Assembly: GCA_025642075.2 (NCBI GenBank)
Contig: JAODUO010000060.1
Span: 388,501 to 452,500 of the forward strand
Length of the DNA stretch: 64,000 nucleotides
Source of the DNA: Ridgeia piscesae
Lineage: Eukaryota > Annelida > Polychaeta > Sabellida > Siboglinidae
Direction of reading: 5' to 3'
Positions 1 to 17,871 of the stretch are shown here, in pieces. Made by a program: the position numbers and the translations under genes. The notes beneath the pieces are model-generated. The model saw only the letters and a list, made by a program, of their open reading frames with translations, did not search any database and was not told the origin of the DNA. The number at the start of each line of letters is the position of its first letter. Position 1 is the stretch's first letter.

Positions 1-2495
1 CGATGATGCGATTGTTATTGACATATTGTCTGGATCTTCTATATACTCAACAAACGCATCAACAGAAACAACAAATACACAACGCTACCACTCGCTTGCA
101 TGCATAATCGCGTCTACGTCGGCTGTGCCGCAACATTCAACACTCGCCGCGTTGTGAACTCGCTGACGCCCGCTCTCCTTTGCTGGAGTAATTGGTGCCA
201 GAAGTTGGAGTTAATACGTATGGCTGTTTTGCGTTCTTCGTACGGCGAATGACGTTGGCAAACAGTTGCACCAACACGCATATTGAGACGTGGGCCAAAA
301 CGAAGCCGGGCGGTCGGCTGATTGAATTTGGCATTGCATGTACATGCTGCTAGTGAATTATTATACTACTCCCTATTCTGTTACTGTAAATATATTTCAC
401 TCAAAAGAATCTCTAAGGAGTGTTATGTGCTGAAAATATTTTGACTTGTATGTAATTTACGCCTAATTAAATCCCATTATATATTCTGTAATCTACGGCA
501 ATGTTTATTTTCTGCAATGTTTCCCTGATGCCTAAAGTCAACTTTGCAGCGACGTGTGTTGACCACAGTCCACGCGGTATGATTATATCGGACGTCAAGC
601 CGACGTCAAACGGCGAGCGGCGTTGATAGAGCAACCAGGCCGGCTATGACGTAGACACGTTGGCAATGACGAGTTGACGACGTGTTGACGTCCCGCGTTG
701 ACGGAAACGTGTCACACAGACATCGGGGAGCGACGACTTTGTTGATATCACGTTGCATGTCAACAGCAGACGGTGGTCGAACGCGGCATATTTGCGCGTC
801 CTTTATTCTGTGCGCTGTCTAGTTTGATGGATGACCAATCGGCCAAACATGTCGACAATAAACATAATGTTGGGGATAACGGAGGCCAGTAATTTTCACT
901 GACACTTATATGTTGTTCATTTTATTTACTTTGATTGACTCGATGTTGTCTTCGGTGTTTCCCTTTCCCCGTCTTAGTTCCCTCCACTCCTCCGTCTCTT
1001 GTTCCTACTCCCGCTCCCTTCATTGCGAACTTTATTGGCGGATTTGCATTCAGCATTTTACTATAACAATACGGTGAATCTTGAATAGTTGTCTTGAGAG
1101 TATGGCAAACATTACTATGCGCATGCGTCTGTTGCGTTTCCGGTAAAGCGACAGATTCGTTCGCTACGGTCGCGGTATAAACGACATTTTGAGGACGAGT
1201 TGTATATGTATAATATATACTTTACGACGGCACTGGTGACTCATCATTATAACTGCACGTCAAGGGAACAAACACGCACTATATGTGCGAAACTGGCCTG
1301 TTAAACAAGAATCAACACTAGCTAATTTCATCGTTTATTAAAAATAATCTACGATTACATACCACTGACTGAAAAGGTTGATATAATATTAAATATCATT
1401 ATTTTTTTCGGAGACATGTCTAAATGGTCAGTAATTATAGGAATTTCACAAGAAATAATAAACAAGACATTTTAGGCAAGCGGAACGGAAATAGTATGTG
1501 TTATTTTAAATGTTTATAGGTATATTAAATAAGAGTTGGCATTGTTGGTGTAGAAGCGTTTTGGAAAGTTCGGGTAACTTATATTTTTACTATTCTTTAT
1601 TATGCAGAACACGCCATAACCAGAAACTATGACAATCGCCCCAATTACTACCTCCAGAACAGTTGAAAATGCCAACACCAAAAGCTCTGCTTAGTTTACT
1701 CCAAAAGGAGCCTGCAAATTAGCCTACATCTCCATATCGCAATGGCATATCAGTTACCCGTCCGATTTGCAAGTGTAATTTATACTGTTGGAAATCCCGA
1801 TGTGGACTAAAATGAAAGACTTACTTAGGGATAACGAATTCAATTTTTAATGAATACAAAAGAGCACAAAAATCTGGTGGAAATATGCACGGTAGGTGTT
1901 GGTATTCCACCGAGTCTAAACGTCGCCATGCAGGGAGAGGGTCGCGCAACTGTCATTTTCACGAGGTGTCGTGACTGATAGGGACGTTTTGGGGGAATGC
2001 AGCGCGAATGAAGTGTCAACAAGATCTTCATTGTACCTGCTGTCAGGTGTTTTGAAGTTCCTATTACGATGACACAAGACAGAAATGTATGTTAAGTAGG
2101 ACGCGCGTGTGGGATGCGCATGCGCTGCAGGGCCTGAAGGGGCGACAGAGAAGCGACGATGATGACACACAATATGTCCTTGTTAGTGCGCATAACGTGC
2201 CACTTGTGGGCGAGTGAGTGGGAGAGTGTCTCGTGAAAGTAAAACTGGATACATTGTCTGCGGAAGATGCGACGGTGATGAAAGTAGAGGCGTGGATTAA
2301 ATATTTAAGCACAGAAACGGCATCAATCATTTCTGATTCGATTAAGAGAAGTTCGTTTTTTAAAGAATACGCAATTGTCGCGATTTTTTCTGATGTCGAA
2401 AATTATGAAGAGAAATCGGAAGATTTCGTTGAGATGAAACATGTCAGTCAGTACCTATTCAATGAATGTTTCCGATGAACTCTCTCTCTCCCTCC

Positions 2496-2542
<47 letters not shown>

Positions 2543-3498
2543 CCTTTTAAAACAGCAAACTGACTAGGAACTCTGAGTAACTATAGCGGTCGAAGATTCA
2601 TGTGAAAAAATAAACCAAAGGCATGGAACTGACAAGACGTGACGGAAGATGAAAGACAAAAAAAAAATGCTGAGCGCTATTTGTAGTCAATTGAATAATT
2701 GATGGATCCATGGATTGACGTCACAATGCTAATTTTGCGGCAGCCATCTTAGCAATTTTTTCGGGTCTGGGACCCGTTTCATGGGACGTTCCTAAAGTTC
2801 ACTTGTTTGCGTAAAATCCTGTTTGCTTATTTAATAAACTGCGTCGTTTATCAAGACAATGGTCTTAGCATTAAGAAAGCGTTCTTAGCAGTGTCATGAA
2901 ACCGGACTGCATTTGAAAGTAAACAATGACGTAATGTATCCATTACTTGTTTTATCCACCACGTGACTTGCTGCCTAGCGATAGTTTCGTAATGCCATCA
3001 GAAAATGGGTGCTGAACATTTGGGTCGCTTAGGCACTCCGTCGTTTTTGTTTTTGTTATTGTTGAAATTGTGTCCCACAAAGATTGCCTTTGTGACAAAA
3101 AAAAAACATCAAGCAACATTTTATAAGTCTCAACTGCATGTATGCGAAAATATTCGAGATATGATAGTCAGGTGGGTTAACTATACAATTGTTTAAATAT
3201 TTCAATATACACCGTTTTGAACCGCGTTAGGTACGAAGATGACATTTCATTGTAATGCGGGAGCCAAGCTGGACTCCCGTTGCGGCGGCCATGTTGGATT
3301 TGTCCAACATGGCCGCCAAACCTTGGTTTCCCCATATCTCAGGAAGAAGTCTTGCCACAAACAAACAGAAACGCAATTCACACTTTTGGCCAAGAGAGAA
3401 CTTGACGAAATTCACACGCGTAATTGTGATTGTCACGTAGGCAAACCGCGTCATAGCGAAGCCCGACATTGACGTCACAGATGACATGACCGACTCAC
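1..3498. other. Wnt4 intron 3 (or 3' intron) sequence, no exon found
   Basis: Intronic to Wnt4 on the minus strand. It holds a (CT)n run at 2,490-2,540, a perfect hairpin at 3,284-3,317 and a small plus-strand open frame at 2,218-2,478 (86 codons, unrecognised). I looked for a minus-strand CKCHG-type exon and found none. Confidence 0.7.
3284..3317. repeat. Perfect 15-bp hairpin around a GGCCATGTTGG core
   Basis: Left arm 3,284-3,298 (GGCGGCCATGTTGGA), loop TTTG, right arm 3,303-3,317 is its exact reverse complement. It includes the YY1-like GGCCATNTTGG word on both strands. It could be the core of a small fold-back element or a regulatory site. Confidence 0.8.
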
Positions 3499-3776
3499 CT
3501 GTCTACCGGCGTTGTTGTTGTGCAGGTTCATGAGAGCGCGGTCGGCGTTGGATCCTCGCGTCCTTTCCCGGGCGTCCACGAACGTCTTGCTGAAGGCGTT
3601 CCCGTAGGCGATGTTGTCCGAGCAGCCAGCCCACTCGAAATCGCCCTTGCGACTCTTGCCCCATACTGTCCGGTCGCAGCCACACCGGTCAACCTGACCA
3701 CTGCTGCAGGACCGCGTGACGGCGTGTGACACTCCAGCCGCCGAGATTGCGTGGACGAAGGCAGACTCCCGCGTGC
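3499..3776 (-). CDS. Wnt4: Wnt4 exon 3: central Wnt domain
   Basis: 278 bp, two bases of Gly109 plus residues 110-201. Acceptor tgtgttctccag|GCACG, donor AGACAG|gtgagt (phase 0). It reads [21 protein letters not shown], then Cys132, CGCDRT (140-145), [13 protein letters not shown] (155-167) with Cys160, FVDARER and [11 protein letters not shown]. These are near-universal Wnt positions, and the [13 protein letters not shown] plus FVDxRER combination is typical of Wnt4. An (AT)n tract starts 24 bp upstream of the acceptor on the transcript strand (3,801), leaving a short conventional polypyrimidine tract. The next exon was not found between 1 and 3,498. Confidence 0.95.
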
Positions 3777-3800
3777 CTGGAGAACACACATCGGTCACGG

Positions 3801-4260
<460 letters not shown>

Positions 4261-6848
4261 GTCAATAACCAGGAGATGTCGCCTTGCGCAGAAAGAAAAT
4301 TCGATTGCAGTAAATTACCTAATCTGTCGGTTGGCGTGTCAATTTATCTTGACCCAGTTATCAGTCATAACCAGTACGTATTATTATGGGTCCATATCTC
4401 ATCTGTAACGAAAGGCAAGTACGGTGATAACGAGCGACTGTTACAGCCCTGTGTGATTTACGGTCCCGAGGTAAGAACACGCTCGTGTTTATGACAGATA
4501 AGGCGACGTCGTTCTGTCGTCTTGGTGTGCTATCGAGGGGCAGTCATCGGGTGGGAGGATTCGTTGTATTCAGACACTTCACCGCACTCACGTGGGACAG
4601 ACTGATTGATTGGGTGGCTGCTAAAATATATGTCACCCCCGCCCCCTGCTGTACGTGACAGTACCGCCGTTGCATCGTCTCATTTGGGATGATTGCTCGG
4701 CCTGTTTTTGCTCATCCGGTACCGGATTCATTACGATTTTGCGTATTGTTGAACCTGCTAAATATTTACGGCATTTTAGCTTGTCCGTACATTTTCTTAT
4801 TTAGTTATGGTGAAATAATCAGCAAAAAAAATGTTGTAGATTGATTTTTAGTTAGTTTTCCAAAAGATCCAAATATCCATTTACCTCATCCCACATCGTG
4901 TTCATTTATTATATCAAAAACCTACAATTACAGGCGGCAATGGTTTAAGGCCTAAAACAAATATTTTTATTTTTATAAAAACGTAGAATAATCGAACTGA
5001 CTTATTTTTATTTTTAAGTCAGTTAATTTGTGAATCCGACTATACAGCCCTATATAGTAGGCCTAATGATAGTTCCCTTCTACCGTCGAGATTTGATCAA
5101 CATATCTGATCGAATTTGTTTTACTAATCTGTCCGATGTGTTATAACAAATGAAATAACACGGACACAGTAGATACGTTTTAATTTTGAGAACATTTTAA
5201 TTTCGAAAGCAGGTGTAATATGCAAAAACAACCTCCAAATATCCAGAAGCTGGTAAGCAGGTTGATGGATACATTTTAGGTTGTGGCGAAATAATTATAC
5301 GAAATAAGGAGATGGAGAAACGACTACGTGACGGCTACAGCCGTAGACTCTGTCCGTGGGTGTGTTCGGTCTGTTTGGCCGCCAGGTGAAAATTACGTCG
5401 ACAGTCTGTCCGATGACGTCGATTGATACAGACAGACGTATGACGTAGTAGACTTCAGCTGCCGGAAGTTCAAACGCACCGCCAAGCGCGTGGTCCGTGG
5501 GAGAGCACCCCTAGCCAGGTAAGCTCAGGTGTAACATCTATGTGGAATGAGTTACCCGTCTCACTGCATTATGTGCATCGTGTTGAACGCGTTTTAAAGA
5601 GATCGTCTGGTTAGTGCAACGCACACGGGGCACGTGGATGGTAGAGTCACGGATTATCGCGCGGCCATTTCAGGTGTTCATAAATGTGCGATTTGGTTTA
5701 GGGGTTAATGTTAATACTCTGTTGTCGACTTGGTCACACTACTACAGTATACAATTTAGAACACGCGTTGGCATTTTTATTGTAAACAGAATTTTCAATT
5801 TTTAAAAATAGCCTTTTTAAGCACAAACAAACGGCAAATGGACATGGGAATCATAGCCATGTTAGTTGAACGATGTATTTATCTCTCTGTAATAATCTCT
5901 TCCGACATAACTGAAAACTTAGTTAATAAATATACAGTGTTTCCATCTAATCTTCAGTTATCGTAACATTTATTTCATTAGATTATCATCCTCTATTGTT
6001 GAGAATGACGAGTTTCTATATAATCAATAATGTTCCTTCGCAAACGTTGATTTCGAATTTTCTTTTGTTGATGTCTTAGTGGTGATCACATTGGCCTGGC
6101 GCACGTTTCCGAATAGCATCAACAGGACAGGTGATGTTGCGACGTCAGGGCCGCAATACCCGGCAGTGGTTTCCAGACGTGCCGTGGGGTGTCATGTCCG
6201 CTACACGTGCAGACCAGCAGGTCGCTGGCCGTCTTCCCAGTGGGTCAGAAGTCGACGTTCTTAAGCGTTGATCTCTCCACATCTGCCTTGATGTTCCACC
6301 GGCGCCGCTCTCTCCTCTTGCCCGTCGCCGAGTAACGATGTTTGAGCCGATGTAACGGCCAAGCAGGAATGCGAACCGCGAGTACAGCTAATACGTTCTT
6401 TCTTCGTTTCTCGTAAATCAGTCATGTTCGCCGTTCGCTAAATGCTCCCTGTGCAAGGTGGTGTTTGTTTATGTGCTGCTGTAGTCTCAACACATTCTCG
6501 ACGTAAGACGGCGCCTAAAGTGTCGCCGTTTTGTCATTTGTCATGTCGCCAAAGCATCGGAGTTACGCCACTTAGTCCGACAGGCACTTGGGACTCGACA
6601 GTGATATCTGCCCTGTCTCTCATCGGCCGGTTTCTATATTTCTGCTTCTGTCTTTTGTCATTTCACTCATTGCCTTTTCAGAAGATTGTCGTAGCATTAT
6701 TGTGTTGCGCTAAAAAAAGTCCTTGAATATCGGATGCGAAGTAATACATTTACATTACGTCATCGCTGCATATCTAATATGTTGCCCGAAAATCGGATTG
6801 GATTAATAAAATAATAGGTAACACTATAACAATATACATGAGTGTTTA

Positions 6849-6849
<1 letters not shown>
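4261..6849. other. Wnt4 intron 2, no feature recognised
   Basis: Unique-looking mixed-composition DNA. Short open frames (for example 6,442-6,726 plus) show no recognisable protein. An AATAAA-like and TTTTTAA-rich stretch near 5,780-5,815 is not linked to any gene. Confidence 0.5.
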
Positions 6850-11171
<4,322 letters not shown>

Positions 11172-11348
11172 CTTCGATTGCGCCTAAATCCTTGGAAAAC
11201 AAGCTCAGAGGCGCATCAGTAAAAAATGGTTGAACTTCTATTGCGCCTAAATCCTTGGAAAACAAGCTCAGAGGCGCATCAATACAAAATGGTTGAACTT
11301 CTATTGCGCTTAAATCCTTGGAAAACAAGCTCAATACAAAATGGTTGA
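11172..11348. repeat. Three-copy ~63-bp tandem repeat
   Basis: The phrase TGCGCCTAAATCCTTGGAAA followed by CAAGCTCAGAGGCGCATCA and AAAATGGTTGAACTTCTAT recurs three times, the last copy shortened by about 15 bases. Confidence 0.9.
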
Positions 11349-11799
11349 TCAATCACAATGTCAGTAAATATCTTGGTTAATAAAAACATATTTTCTAACA
11401 CTACCTGTCCGAGCACATTTTCAGCAACAGCAGACAAAACCTAGAGCAAATTACTGCAGTGGTTTTCAAACTTTCGACATATGAAAACGGAGCCTTGTTT
11501 CGTTCGCTGGTGTTTCGTTGTCGAGTTTTACATCGACGCATGAAAATGGTGTTTTTTGTTTTTAGTTTTCTTCCTGGGGTTTGTGGCCGCTCAAACCAGC
11601 GTGCGTCTTGCAATTATGTTTCCACTATTTCGCTATGTTCAGTTTTCCGACAAGATTATCTGTCAGACGGATGAATGACGTGACAACATCGGGTTCGTGT
11701 TGCACGCTGTGGCTCAGACACTTGAGGTAGTAAATGTATTGCCATGTGCCATTAGCATGTTTTTATATTGTTATATAATAATATAAACCCGTTCTATTG

Positions 11800-12075
11800 C
11801 TCTCTAGCTCTAGCTCTCTAGCTCTAGCTCTCTAGCTCTAGCTCTCTATCTCTATCTCTATCTCTATCTCTATCTCTATCTCTATCTCTATCTCTCCATC
11901 TCCATCTCCATCTCCATCTCCATCTCCATCTCCATCTCCATCTCCATCTCCCACTCCAGCTCCAGCTCCAGCTCCAGCTCCAGCTCCAGCTCCAGCTCCA
12001 GCTCCAGCTCCAGCTCCAGCTCCAGCTCTAGCTGTATAGCTCTAACTCTAGCTCAAGCTCAAGCTCTAGCTCTAT
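11800..12075. repeat. Hexanucleotide microsatellite with block-wise variants
   Basis: About 46 hexamers in successive pure blocks: CTCTAG, CTATCT, CCATCT, then CCAGCT, ending in mixed CTCTAG/CTCAAG. Each block differs from the next by one or two bases, consistent with local expansion of point variants. Confidence 0.95.
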
Positions 12076-13102
12076 ATAATCCTACACAATAATAATCCTA
12101 CGCAATCTGTTGAGCTCGCGTTGCGCTGTTGCCAAACGAAACACGTGCACTGCGACTGTTAAGCGCCGATTGCGTCTTTGCGCTGCGGTGAGTTGGTTAT
12201 GTTGCGAAAGTCAGACTTCACGTGCTACAATGAATCACCAGAACGGTTTAAAACCACAGTGCTTGATACGTAGGCCCTAGAAACGGCGCATTCTTCAATC
12301 CTGCTGCCTGCTCTAAGTCGATCTCCGCTAGTTACTTCACCATCCACACAGTCTCACTTTGACGAGTGTTACAAGTGAACGCCGCCGCGAATACAAATTG
12401 ATCGTTGATTACATAAGCCAGCCGGCACATGACTACAAAACAGTATATAGTCGAAATGGTACCTTCGGTGATGTCATCGGATGCATCCCTTCCTATACAT
12501 ACCGACCGTATTTGGTTTGTGTTGGATGTAATTTAGTTTTTAATGCCTGTCCGGTGACTTATTTACGCCGTTGAACTCGTACCTTGACCTACACGGCATC
12601 GTATCGGAGGTGTAGGATATCGCGTGACTAACCCCAACTATACGTACAATTATATTAAAAACTCATCATGTACAACAATTGGCACCCGTCAGTCAATCGA
12701 AAATACGCACAATACAGTTGTTTTGGTCGTGGCGCAGTTTCACGGGACAATCACCCAATCAACACCCGAGCCCCTTCGAGAAGGCACCGGCGAAAAGCGC
12801 CGATCATTATCCGAGTCGAGCGCGGCAAACGACTTGGTCGACGACGCTCAGGTTGTGGGCATGATTTATGAGGCGAGGCTAAACAAGAGGGTCGTTTTTA
12901 AAGGGTGTTCTCCGAAACACGCAAAATAGGACGTGTTTGTCGACGCGGGCCGGGCAAGTGACGGGCTCATCTGGACCCGGTTGACAGTTAGACAGCGGGT
13001 GATTCGCGACAGCACGACACATACACGCTCCTCGGAGAACACCCAGAGACTACGGCTTCACACGGACGATACTCAGGACCCCACACGGACTATATTATAC
13101 GA
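12076..13102. other. Wnt4 intron 2, no feature recognised
   Basis: Non-repetitive mixed DNA between two arrays. A 101-codon plus frame at 12,624-12,929 is unrecognised and overlaps other frames. Confidence 0.5.
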
Positions 13103-14389
13103 ACCATACACAGCACCACACACGAACCATATACAAGACCACACCTAGACCATACACAGCACCACACACGAACCATATACAAGACCACATCTAGACCATA
13201 TGCAGTGCCACACACGGATCATATACAAGGCCACACCTAGACCATATGCAGTGCCACACACGAACCATATACAAGACCACACCTAGACCATACACAGCAC
13301 CACACACGAACCATATACAAGACCACACCTAGACCATACACAGCACCACACACGAAATATATACAAGACCACACCTAGACGATACACAGCACCACACACG
13401 AACCATATACAAGACCACACCTAGACCATACACAGCACCACACACGAACCATATACAAGACCACACCTAGACCATACACAGCACCACACACGAACCACAT
13501 ACAAGACCACACCTAGACCATACACAGCACCACACACGAACCACATACAAGACCACACCTAGACCATACACAGCACCACACACGAACCATATACAAGACC
13601 ACACCTAGACCATACACAGCACCACACACGAACCACATACAAGACCACACCTAGACCATACACAGCACCACACACGAACCACACACAAGACCACACCTAG
13701 ACCATACACAGCACCACACACGACCACATACAAGACCACACCTAGACCATACACAGCACCACACACGAACCACATACAAGACCACACCTAGATCATACAC
13801 AGCACCACACACGAACCACATACAAGACCACACCTAGACCATACACAGCACCACACACGAACCATATACAAGACCACACCTAGACCATACACAGCACCAC
13901 ACACGAACCATATACAAGACCACACCTAGACCATACACAGCACCACACACGAACCACATACAAGACCACACCTAGATCATACACAGCACCACACACGAAC
14001 CACATACAAGACCACACCTAGATCATACACAGCACCACACACGAACCACATACAAGACCACACCTAGACCATACACAGCACCACACACGAACCATATACA
14101 AGACCACACCTAGACCATACACAGCACCACACACGAACCATATACAAGACCACACCTAGACCATACACAGCACCCCACACGAACCATATACAAGACCACA
14201 CCTAGACCATACACAGCACCACACACGAACCATATACAAGACCACACCTAGACCATACACAGCACCACACATGAACCATATACAAGACCACACCTAGACC
14301 ATACACAGCACCACACACGAACCATATACAAGACCACACCTAGACCATACACAGCACCACACACGAACCATATACAAGACCACACCTAT
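13103..14389. repeat. 46-bp minisatellite, about 28 copies
   Basis: Unit begins ACCATACACAGCACCACACA and ends AAGACCACACCTAG. Copies differ by few substitutions (CATATAC/CACATAC, CTAGACC/CTAGATC) and one single-base deletion near 13,721. Each unit is two diverged 23-bp halves, both starting ACCATA and both with an ACCACAC core. In Wnt4 intron 2. Confidence 0.97.
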
Positions 14390-15288
14390 ACCATATGCAG
14401 TGCCAAACACGGATCATACACAGCACCATAGACGGACCATACCCAGCCCCACACCGGGATCATACCAAGTACCACACATGGACCGTACTCCGCACCAAAT
14501 ACGAACCATACACAGCACCATACACAGACCATACCCAGCACCACACACGGACCATTCCAAGCACCACACGCGGACCAAACACAACAACACACACGGATCA
14601 TACACAACAACATACACACGGACCATACACAACACCACACATGGACCATACACAACACTACACACGGACCATACACAACATCACACACGGACCATACTCA
14701 GCATCACACATTTACCATACACAACAACATACACACATATCCAGCACCACACCGAATATACATAGCACCACACACCGAATATACACAGCACCACACACGG
14801 AATATACACAGCACCACACACGGAATATAGACAGCATCACACACGGAATATAACCAGCACCACACATGGAATATACACAGGACCACACACGGAATATACA
14901 CAGCACCACACACGGAATATACACAGCACCACACACGGAATATACACAGCACCACACACGGAATATACACAGCGCCACCCACGGAATATACACAGCGCCA
15001 CACACGGAATATACACAGCACCACACACGGAATATACACAGCGCCACACGCGGAAAGTATACACAGCACCACACACGGAATATACACAGCACCACACGCG
15101 GAATATACACAGCACCACACACGGAATATACACAGCACCACATACGGAATATACACAGCAACACACACGGAATATAGACAGCGCCACACACGGAATAAAC
15201 ACAGGACCACACACGGAATATACACAGCACCACACACGGAATATACACAGCACCACACACGGAATATACACAGCACCACATACGGACC
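14390..15288. repeat. 23-bp minisatellite: degenerate part then ~23 regular copies
   Basis: 14,390-14,745 is a loose series of ~23-bp GGACCATACACAGCACCACA variants. 14,746-15,288 is a regular series with GGAATATACACAGCACCACA as its core. Since 23 is not a multiple of three, all frames cycle through the same 23-residue peptide and stay open for up to 201 codons; these are not genes. Confidence 0.97.
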
Positions 15289-16319
15289 GTAGGTATGACG
15301 ACTACACATAAGACCATGCTATGATCTCACGTCGGACTACATACGGTCATCCACCGAAAAAACATACGGGTCGTACACAGGACAACAAACGGACCACTGC
15401 CGGAAAGCAACGTTCTATTAATATATATTTTAAAAAACACGCTCGCGCGTACAGGCGCACGTACGTACTCAATCAGAAATGCGTACTCAAACAAACGGAT
15501 CTACGCCGGGCCAAGCAATTTTTATACAGAAAAACGACCGAAAGACGTATGCACGCACGCACGCACGCACACGCGTGAGCATGTATGTATGTATGAATGC
15601 ATGCATTCGTGCAACCATAACTACCAAACACACGCATTTATGAAATCAAATTAACCAAAATAGCGACCCCTACAACTTGTTACATGTAGTTGGGTGTGGC
15701 CGGCAGGTTGTATGGCTGAGTATGTGCTACTTCAGTCAACGTGTGTTTATACTGCATGGGACCGTCGAAGAGAACACAGGGTGTTCCACAATTATCACTC
15801 CTATTTAAAATATACCTCTATAAATAAACGCGGCCCAGTTTACACTATAGCATAGCCGCCTGCAAATATATCATATACGCGTACTTTTCTTTTCAGCTGT
15901 CACAGCAGTGAGTATACACTATAGGGTAACCCCGAACAACGAAACATTCCGACCGTTTCGTTCTGTATAATGCTCTTGTGGTTTGCGCTAACGATATCAG
16001 AGACGGTGGCGCACGTCACCGCCGGTAGAGACTTGTCTAGGTCTCTTACTATTCCACATACTCCGCGTCACTGCCTATCTCGGAGAAGTGTCTTAAATAC
16101 TCCCCGGTAGTTTTAGCTTCGATGCCTGCGCACGGTACTAAATTGACTGGAGCAGACGCCATCACGTGAAGAGCCTTCTCTTGCGGGTCCGCCAGGTTTC
16201 CTTTTCGTGGTGACTCGTTTTGAGTTAAGGGGGGAATGAAGGGCAAAACGCAGACCTGGTCAGTCATTTGCCGCAGCCAAAACACAAACGATCATGGTGA
16301 TCATCATCATTATCATGAT
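15289..16319. other. Wnt4 intron 2, no gene; short ACGC run
   Basis: Contains an ACGC microsatellite at 15,549-15,575 and a GTAT/ATGC stretch just after it. Otherwise nothing recognised. Confidence 0.5.
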
Positions 16320-16331
16320 GATGATATTAGT

Positions 16332-16371
<40 letters not shown>

Positions 16372-16374
16372 GAC

Positions 16375-16454
<80 letters not shown>

Positions 16455-16618
16455 AGCAATATTGTTGTTGTTATTTTCATTACTATTGTTGTAATTATTG
16501 TCATTGTTGTTATTATTGTTATTTTTGGAATTTGCATTTATAGTTGTATCTGTATCTGTATCTGTATCTGTATCTGTATCTGTATCTGTATCTGTATCTG
16601 TATCTGTATCTGTTGTTG

Positions 16619-16677
<59 letters not shown>

Positions 16678-17145
16678 TTATTATCATTTTCATTTTCATT
16701 TTCATTTTCATTTTCATTTTTATTTTTATTTTTATTATCATCCTAATTATCATCCTAATTATCATCCTAATTATCATCCTAATTATCATCCTAATTAGCA
16801 TCCTAATTATCATCCTAATTATCATCCTAATTATCATCCTAATTATCATCCTAATTATAATCCTAATTATCGTCCCTAATTATCGTCATAATTATCATCA
16901 TAATTATCGTCATAGTTATCGTCATAGTTATCGTCATAGTTATCGTCATAATTATCGTCATAATTATCGTCATAATTATCGTCTTAATTATCGTCTTAAT
17001 TATCGTCATAATTATCGTCATAATTATCGTCATAATTATCGTCATAATTATCATCATAATTATCATCATAATTATCATCATAATTATCATCATAATTATC
17101 ATAATTATCATCATAATCATCATCATCATCATCGTCGTCATCATA
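16320..17145. repeat. Patchwork microsatellite 16 bp from Wnt4 exon 2
   Basis: Successive blocks: (TAA)n 16,332-16,370; (GTA)n 16,374-16,420; (TTG)n 16,421-16,455; (TGTATC)n 16,545-16,611; (TTA)n 16,620-16,682; (TTTTCA)n 16,686-16,720; then two 12-bp families built on CCTAATTATCAT (about 16,740-16,860) and CATAATTATCGT (about 16,870-17,110). On the transcript strand this is the first part of intron 2, right after the exon 2 donor. The 403-codon frame across it is low-complexity noise. Confidence 0.97.
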
Positions 17146-17161
17146 TCGGTAGATCCCCTAC

Positions 17162-17397
17162 CTTGATTGAGGACGTTGCCGAAGACGGAGGCGGCGTTGA
17201 TGGTGCTACAGTTCCAGCGGCGGTTCGAGAACTGATACTGACACTCGACGATGGCGAGCAGCGCCCCCGACTGGACGGCGTGCATCAGGTCGAAGTAACG
17301 TTGACACAGCTGCCGCTGACGCTTCACGAGGCCGCGCTGCTTGCCGCAACTGGCGACATCCTGCAGACTGCTCGCACTCCCCGCCATCGCCATCGAC
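17162..17397 (-). CDS. Wnt4: Wnt4 exon 2: N-terminal Wnt domain
   Basis: 236 bp, residues 30-108 plus one base. Acceptor cgtgtcacag|GTCG, donor CAAG|gtaggg. It contains the Wnt N-terminal helical region: a Cys at 47 before KQRGLVKRQ, Cys61 in the RQLCQRY segment, an AILAIVEC-like stretch ending in Cys82, then the hallmark QYQFSNRRWNCST (83-95) with Cys93, and VFGNVLNQG. An N-glycosylation sequon (Asn92-Cys-Ser) sits in that motif as in other Wnts. The exon is flanked on its 3' side (16,320-17,145) by a patchwork microsatellite and on its 5' side (17,456-17,880) by a purine-rich tract that reads as a very long polypyrimidine run in the transcript. No stop or frameshift is present. Confidence 0.93.
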
Positions 17398-17455
17398 CTG
17401 TGACACGGGAAGGGACGTTATTATGTCGTGTTGTTGATTGTGTATAGTTGTTTTG

Positions 17456-17666
17456 AAAGAGTATGAGAAAGATAGAGACGGAGACGGGGGGACAGGGGGA
17501 CGGGGGGACGGGGAGACGGGAGAGACGGGGAGACGGGGAGACGGGGAGACGGGGAGACGGGGAGACGGGGAGACGGGGAGACGGGGAGACAGATATAGAG
17601 AGATGAAAGATGGAAAGAGAGGAGAGAGATGGGGAGAGTGAACGAGAGGGCGAGAGAGTGAGAAAC

Positions 17667-17698
<32 letters not shown>

Positions 17699-17742
17699 CG
17701 AGAGAGAGAGCGAGAGCGAGAGCGAGAGCGAGAGCGAGAAGA

Positions 17743-17816
<74 letters not shown>

Positions 17817-17826
17817 GAGAGGGAGA

Positions 17827-17871
<45 letters not shown>

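Noticed and set aside
1..3498. Search for Wnt4 exon 4 (CKCHG...SGSC region)
   Set aside because: No minus-strand reading frame with that motif was found, so the exon is taken to be outside the window.
13103..15288. Regularly spaced repeats resembling a CRISPR array, and open frames up to 201 codons
   Set aside because: Units are contiguous without unique spacers, the DNA is animal, and the frames stay open only because a 23-bp period cycles through the three frames.
16236..17447. 403-codon plus-strand frame antisense to Wnt4 exon 2
   Set aside because: It is composed of microsatellite translation plus the antisense of a conserved exon; no independent signal.
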